Below, piece by piece: positions 59,446-64,000 of a DNA stretch of 64,000 nucleotides. The DNA is from an uncultured Pseudomonadota bacterium (lineage in GTDB: Bacteria > Myxococcota_A > UBA796 > GCA-2862545). Position 1 is the first letter of the stretch. Each line of letters begins with the position of its first letter. The position numbers were made by a program, and so were the translations under genes. Under the pieces are notes generated by a model. That model made no database searches. It saw only the letters and a list, made by a program, of their open reading frames with translations, and was not told where the DNA came from. The stretch lies in the NCBI GenBank assembly GCA_903861005.1, contig CAIOSP010000082.1, forward strand, positions 1 through 64,000. Direction: 5' to 3'.

Positions 59446-59638
59446 GCGCACGGTAACACGCGGCGCCGGACGCAGGTTCCCGACCCAAGGCGGGTCAGGG
59501 CCTACGCACACTCCGCGCCCGCTTGGACGGCGCGCCACACGCTCCAGGATCCGGGAACGGAGGGACCGGGTCGGACACGCGCACGCTCATGGGTTGGCCA
59601 AGCGCGTCGGCATGTCCGACCTGACGTCGGCCCAGCGC

Positions 59639-61207
59639 TTACCGAGGGCCGCGCGGATCGACGGGCGTGTGCGGGAAGCCCGGCGCCTTGGACACACCCG
59701 CCTCGATGGCGCCCATCACCGCCAGCGCGATGTGCTCCTCCCAGGGGCGCGCGATGATCTGCGCGGCCACCGGCAGCCCGGCGCTCCCCGCCTCAAAGCG
59801 CGCGGCCTTCTTGTCCAGGCGGTCGACCAGGTTGCCGCGCACCTGCTCGTCGTCGCGCACGGTCGACACCGGCACCACGCCCGCGGGCAGGTCGAGCAGG
59901 TTGTAGCGCATGGTGTGCCAGGCGCCGGCGCTCCAGTCGTGTGTCTCCCCGGGGATCGCGGCAGGCGTGACGGTCGGCGGCCCGACGAGCGCGTCGATGC
60001 CGGCCTCGCGCCACGCCGCCATCTCGGCCTGCTTGAGCTCGTTGCGCAGCACCACCAGCGCCCAGTGGCGGGTGACCGACTTCTCGCCGAGCGCGCCGAG
60101 CATGCGGCTGACCCGGGACTCGCCCGCGGCGCCCAGCGCCTGCGCCAGGCCCTTGCGCACGACCGAGGGCAGGCGGCCAAGCCGCGCGACCGACTTGAGC
60201 TGCGGCGTGATCGCCTCGCCTTCGATCACGGCCAGGCCAGTCTTGAAGCCGTCGGCCGAAAGCAGGCCGAAGTAGTCCTCGAACATGTCCCACGACCGCG
60301 GCGGGGTGTACGGCACCACCTTGACGCCCGCGGCGCGCAGCGCGTCCACCGCCTCACGCACAGCGCGACGCACGGACGCGGCCGGCGTGAAGATGCCATC
60401 GTCCTCGTAGTAGCCGACCGTGATCTTGGACAGGTCGACGGTGGTCGGGTCGACGAACGGGATGGGCGGGACGAGCGAGTCGAGCGCGTGCTGCCGCTCC
60501 GGCGACAGCGCCTTCATCAGCATCACGACGTCGGCGACGGTGCGCGCCATCGGGCCCGCCTGACCGCGGATCGCCTCTTGGCCCGGCTGACCGCCCGCCA
60601 CGCCGACCATCGACCAGCGCCCAGCGGTCGGCTTCAGCCCGCAGATGCCGCACCACGCCGCCGGGTTGCGGATCGATCCGCCGATGTCGGTGCCCAAGCC
60701 CGCAGGCGACGACCCTGACGCGATCAGCGCCGCTTCGCCGCCGGACGACCCACCCGGCACGCGGCCCGTGTTCCACGGGTTGTACGTGGTGCCCCAGATG
60801 TCGTTGTGCGACTCGATCGCCAGCAGCAGCTGCGGGACGTTGGACTTGCCCAGGATCACGCAGCCCGCGTCGAGCGCGGTCGCGACGAGCGCGGAGTTCG
60901 CGGTCGCCTTGCGGGCCAGGCGCGCGCGCACGCCCACCGTCGCGGGGGTCCCGACCAGGCCGAAGTTCTCTTTGACGGAGATCGGCAGGCCGGCGAGCGA
61001 CCCCAACGCGTCGCCGCGCGCGCGGGCCGCGTCCACCCGGCGGGCCGCGGCGAGCGACGCGTCCCGGTACTGCTCGGTGAAGCCGCGGACCGCGCCCTCC
61101 ACCGCGTCAGCCCGGGCGTGAAGCGCGCGCACAAGCTCCTCAGACGACACCGCACGCGACTGGAGCGCGGCCACCATCGACACCGCGGACTCTTCGTACA
61201 GGGCCAT
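59639..61207 (-). CDS. amidase signature family hydrolase
   Basis: 522 residues. The amidase triad is complete: Lys in LPISVKENFG, first Ser in GGSSGGEAALIA and the nucleophilic Ser in GLGTDIGGSIRNPAAWCG. The length and the LPAGVVPVS segment suit eukaryote-like fatty-acid-amide-hydrolase-type members rather than GatA, as there is no gatB/gatC nearby. It would hydrolyse small-molecule amides in the cytosol; there is no signal peptide. ATG at 61207 has GGAGG nine bases upstream. Confidence 0.88.
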   Translation of the reverse strand: MALYEESAVSMVAALQSRAVSSEELVRALHARADAVEGAVRGFTEQYRDASLAAARRVDAARARGDALGSLAGLPISVKENFGLVGTPATVGVRARLARKATANSALVATALDAGCVILGKSNVPQLLLAIESHNDIWGTTYNPWNTGRVPGGSSGGEAALIASGSSPAGLGTDIGGSIRNPAAWCGICGLKPTAGRWSMVGVAGGQPGQEAIRGQAGPMARTVADVVMLMKALSPERQHALDSLVPPIPFVDPTTVDLSKITVGYYEDDGIFTPAASVRRAVREAVDALRAAGVKVVPYTPPRSWDMFEDYFGLLSADGFKTGLAVIEGEAITPQLKSVARLGRLPSVVRKGLAQALGAAGESRVSRMLGALGEKSVTRHWALVVLRNELKQAEMAAWREAGIDALVGPPTVTPAAIPGETHDWSAGAWHTMRYNLLDLPAGVVPVSTVRDDEQVRGNLVDRLDKKAARFEAGSAGLPVAAQIIARPWEEHIALAVMGAIEAGVSKAPGFPHTPVDPRGPR

Positions 61208-61341
61208 CACCACCTCCGTCCGCGCCCCTAACGTCCGCGTCCGCCCGGGTCGCGGCGCGGTCCAGGCGGAAACCAGGACACACTGTCGAGGCATCCCCCC
61301 ACCGTCGTCGGCTAGGCTGCCAATGACGAACCGAGGACCCC

Positions 61342-63186
61342 ATGATTGGCCCCCGCGCGCTGCTGCTGCTTGCGCTCTCTGCCTGCACCGGCCTGAACCC
61401 CACCCCCGTCGACACCGACGTCGCCGACTCCGTGGCCGACACCGACGCCGCCTTAAATGCGCCCGCCACGCTCGCTGAGCTGGCCGACGCGGATCTGGTC
61501 CTCACCGAGGTCATGCTCGACCCCGTCGCGTGCCCGCTCTCGCAGTACCTGGAGCTCGAGTACCGCGGCGCGGTGCCCGCGGACCTGTCCGGCCTGATCG
61601 TGTCCAGCAGCACGCAGAGCCGAACGCTGCCCGGCCCCCTCGTCGTCCGTCCTGGCGATCGGATCGTGCTCGCGCGCGAGCAGAGCGCGGTGTCGGGCTG
61701 CTACGACACCACCGTCGCCGCCGCCTACGACCTGGCGCTCGACGCCGCGACGGACACGCTCACCCTGGGCGACGGCGCGCTGCGCCTGTTCGGCGAGGTC
61801 GACCTGACCACGCTGCCCCGCCAGCCCGGCGTCGCCGCCGAGCGGGACGACGGCGACGACACCACCTGGTGCGCCGCCACCGACGCGATCGCCGCCACCG
61901 CCGACCTGGGCTCGCCCGGGGCGCCCAACGGCGCGTGCGGCCCTGAGGACACCGACGCGCCAGACGACACCGACCCCGGCTCGCTCATCCCCGGCGTCGA
62001 CAGCCTGTCGCCCGGCGACCTGACGATCACCGAGCTGATGCCCAACCCGACGGCCGGTGACGACACGCTGCTGGAGTACGTCGAGGTGCTCAACCACACC
62101 ACCGCGCCGGTCGACCTGCAGGGGCTGGTGCTCGAGGACGCGAGCACGGTGGCCTTCCGGGTCACGGGACACCCCGCCGTGGGCGCAGGCCAGCGGCTGG
62201 TGCTGGTCCGCGACCTGGGCGCGTTCGCCGCCGTCTACGGCGTCACCGCAGGCGCGGTCGAGGGGATCGGCCTGAACAACAGCGGCGACCTGCTCCGCGT
62301 GTCGAACCGCGTCGGCGTGATCGATGAGGTCGACTTCCGCACGTGGAGCGTGCCTGCCGGCGCGTCCCTGCAGCGAGACGAGACCGGCGCGTGGTGCTCG
62401 TCCACCACGTCGATCGGGGCGACCGCCGACAAGGGAACGCCAGGCGCCGCCAACACCGCGTGTGACGCCGCCGACACTGACCCGCCCGCCGACACCGACG
62501 TCGCGGCCGACACGGACCCGGCGGCCGACACCGACGCTCCCCCGCTCGCGCTCGCCGACCTCGCGCCGGGTGAGCTGGAGATCGTCGAGTTCATGGCGGA
62601 CCCGTCGGCCTGCACAGACCCGAGCGGCGAGTACGTCGAGATCCGGGTCAGGACGGCCCGCCCGGTCGACCTCGCCGGGCTGGTGTTGGCCGACGCCGTC
62701 ACCCACAAGGCCTTCGCCGCGTCCCACGTGGTCCGGCCGGACGCGCGCGTCCTGTTGTTCTGGAGCGGCTCGACCAACTGCTACGGGCTGAGCGGCCTGC
62801 CCTATACCGGACTCACCCTGAACAACTCCGGCGGCGATCGGATCACGATCGAGGACAGCGCCGGGCGCGCGCTCGCCTCGCTCGACTACGGCGGCTGGCC
62901 GCTCACCACCGGGCGCTCTTGGGAGCGCGACTTCTCGGGCGCGTGGTGCCTGGGCGAGGTCGACATCGCGGGCACCGGCGACCAGGGCTCGCCGGGCGTC
63001 GCCAACGGCGCGTGCCCCGGTACGGACACCGGCGGGGCCGACACGGACGTCGGCGCCGCGGACACCGACACCGTCACGCCAGCGGGGCCGATCGGGGTCG
63101 ACACGGGCGCGCACACCGGTGACACGGCGCCAGCGCCCGGGGCGCGCGCGCGCCCCCGCGGCGTGGTGTTCGGAGGGTTCCCATAA
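61342..63186 (+). CDS. lipoprotein with three lamin-tail (LTD) domains and DTD linkers
   Basis: 614 residues. Lipobox ALSAC, short DTD linker, then three lamin-tail Ig-like domains, each starting L-x-I-x-E-x-M-x-x-P (VLTEVMLDP, TITELMPNP, EIVEFMADP) with YVEV/YLELEY strands and ending in GSPGAPN / GTPGAANT / GSPGVANG. The domains are separated by DTDAPDDTDP and DTDVAADTDP tracts. LTDs bind DNA, metals or membranes in secreted nucleases and surface proteins; none of the accompanying enzymatic domains is present. The C-terminus lacks a MYXO-CTERM. Likely a surface scaffold. It precedes the lipase gene by 11 bases. Confidence 0.8.
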   Translation: MIGPRALLLLALSACTGLNPTPVDTDVADSVADTDAALNAPATLAELADADLVLTEVMLDPVACPLSQYLELEYRGAVPADLSGLIVSSSTQSRTLPGPLVVRPGDRIVLAREQSAVSGCYDTTVAAAYDLALDAATDTLTLGDGALRLFGEVDLTTLPRQPGVAAERDDGDDTTWCAATDAIAATADLGSPGAPNGACGPEDTDAPDDTDPGSLIPGVDSLSPGDLTITELMPNPTAGDDTLLEYVEVLNHTTAPVDLQGLVLEDASTVAFRVTGHPAVGAGQRLVLVRDLGAFAAVYGVTAGAVEGIGLNNSGDLLRVSNRVGVIDEVDFRTWSVPAGASLQRDETGAWCSSTTSIGATADKGTPGAANTACDAADTDPPADTDVAADTDPAADTDAPPLALADLAPGELEIVEFMADPSACTDPSGEYVEIRVRTARPVDLAGLVLADAVTHKAFAASHVVRPDARVLLFWSGSTNCYGLSGLPYTGLTLNNSGGDRITIEDSAGRALASLDYGGWPLTTGRSWERDFSGAWCLGEVDIAGTGDQGSPGVANGACPGTDTGGADTDVGAADTDTVTPAGPIGVDTGAHTGDTAPAPGARARPRGVVFGGFP

Positions 63187-63197
63187 CGACGCTGAAC

Positions 63198-64000
63198 ATG
63201 CAGCTGCTGTTGCTCGCCGTTGTCCTCGCGCCACTCGCCTGGACCTGGGCGTTCGTGTTGTTCACCTGGAGCGTGCGCACCCAGTACGGCGCCCGTCGCG
63301 ACCGTCCGCTCCCCAAGCGCACCCTGCTCGCGCAGATCGCCGTGCTGTGGCGCGAGGTCGTGGCGCTGCTGCACGCGCAGTCCTGGCACCTGTCGCTGCC
63401 GTTCACCGCCACCCACACCAAGCCAGCCACCCCGGTCGACAACCCGGTGCTGTGTGTGCACGGCTTCACCCAGGACGCGTCGAATTGGCGCCGGGTGCGC
63501 GCCGCCCTGCACGCTCGCGGTCGGCAGGTGGACGCGGTGAGCATGGGCTACCCGCCGCGCGCGATCGACCGCTACGTCGACGCGCTGGAGCGACGCACCG
63601 ACGCGCTGCTCGCCACCACCCAGGGCCCGATCGACGTGGTCTGCCACTCGATGGGGGGCGTGATCCTGCGGCTGCTGCTTCGCAAGCGCCCGGACATCGC
63701 CGCGCGGCTGGCGCGCGTGGTGACGGTCGCCACGCCACACCGGGGCACGGCCGCCGCCAAGGGCGTGCTGCTCGCCGAGACGCGGCTACTCGCGCGCGGC
63801 AGCGACATGCTCCAGATGGTCCCCATGCTGCCCAAGCTCGCGCCGCACGCCTTGATCGTGTCGATCGGCAGCCTGGATGACGCCACCGTCTACCCAGAGC
63901 CCACCACGCGCGCGGGCGGCACGCACATCACGCTGATCGGGCTCGGCCACGCGGCGGTGATCTCTGACCCGGAGGGCGTGGACGCCATCGTCCGCGCCCT
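63198..64000 (+). CDS. alpha/beta-hydrolase lipase, truncated by the window edge
   Basis: At least 267 residues visible; the 3' end lies outside the window. A hydrophobic N-terminal anchor (LLLLAVVLAPLAWTWAFVLF) precedes an alpha/beta-hydrolase domain. NPVLCVHGFTQDASNWRRV is the HG oxyanion element, VVCHSMGGVILR supplies the nucleophile Ser in S-M-G-G (GxSxG variant CHSMG), TVATPHRGTAAA is a typical lipase strand, and IGLGHAAVI gives the catalytic His. Family: triacylglycerol lipase/PGAP1-like. ATG at 63198 is chosen because it starts the anchor; ribosome-binding site weak. Confidence 0.82.
   Translation, partial: MQLLLLAVVLAPLAWTWAFVLFTWSVRTQYGARRDRPLPKRTLLAQIAVLWREVVALLHAQSWHLSLPFTATHTKPATPVDNPVLCVHGFTQDASNWRRVRAALHARGRQVDAVSMGYPPRAIDRYVDALERRTDALLATTQGPIDVVCHSMGGVILRLLLRKRPDIAARLARVVTVATPHRGTAAAKGVLLAETRLLARGSDMLQMVPMLPKLAPHALIVSIGSLDDATVYPEPTTRAGGTHITLIGLGHAAVISDPEGVDAIVRA

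Overview
The window looks like a chromosomal segment of a high-GC, didermic, delta-proteobacterial-type organism, most likely a member of the Myxococcota. The grounds are very high GC with GTG and TTG starts, many secreted lipoproteins with Asp-Thr-Asp linkers, a small protein with a MYXO-CTERM-like tail, Ser/Thr kinases and hybrid histidine kinases, a secreted caspase-like protease, and large multihaem cytochromes. Genes are packed tightly; ATGA/GTGA overlaps are common and several convergent pairs overlap or touch. I saw no insertion sequence, CRISPR array, tRNA or rRNA.

Layout. 1-13 kb: housekeeping and small operons: the tail of ssb, a PEGA-like lipoprotein, a class I amidotransferase, a lipid-kinase-like protein, an orphan SecD-head-like protein, a D-amino-acid-type PLP enzyme, map, a metalloprotease lipoprotein, bioA, a VIT-family transporter, then a four-gene operon built around a membrane-anchored radical SAM/SPASM protein. 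13-26 kb: AidB-type acyl-CoA dehydrogenase, a polyhydroxyalkanoate-system protein, glutathione transferase, UvrD-type helicase, hybrid histidine kinase, class V aminotransferase, a MYXO-CTERM protein and a Ser/Thr kinase. 26-29 kb: cysH, preceded by a leader with the parts of a cysteine attenuator: promoter, leaderless 23-codon ORF with six Cys codons, competing stems, terminator, and a second fold that could occlude the cysH ribosome-binding site. 29-41 kb: a cytochrome island. A divergent decahaem lipoprotein faces a nine-gene operon in which every junction overlaps; it encodes seven multihaem proteins, an outer-membrane barrel and a 39-residue membrane peptide. 41-64 kb: hipBA with operators, a TonB-dependent receptor, a four-PPC caspase-like protein, trpS, a structured intergenic RNA candidate, a permease fused to a metal-binding domain, a REC-kinase-REC protein, a sigma-like/unknown/Lon-like cassette, an FGE-like lipoprotein with a PQQ-type propeller, an amidase, a lamin-tail lipoprotein and a truncated lipase.

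How they work together. The cytochrome operon supplies a plausible complete electron route: inner-membrane NapC/NrfH-type quinol oxidase, periplasmic multihaem carriers, barrel, and surface multihaem lipoproteins, with 54 CxxCH plus 2 CxxxCH sites in the operon and 10 more in the divergent gene. That points to extracellular electron transfer or an outer-surface redox reaction, although the acceptor cannot be read from sequence. The cysH leader would tie sulfate assimilation to cysteine supply. The cassette at 53.6-57.0 kb pairs a sigma-region-2-like protein with a protein that keeps a Lon-type Ser-Lys dyad at the exact spacing of Lon; this is the best candidate here for an undescribed regulatory system.
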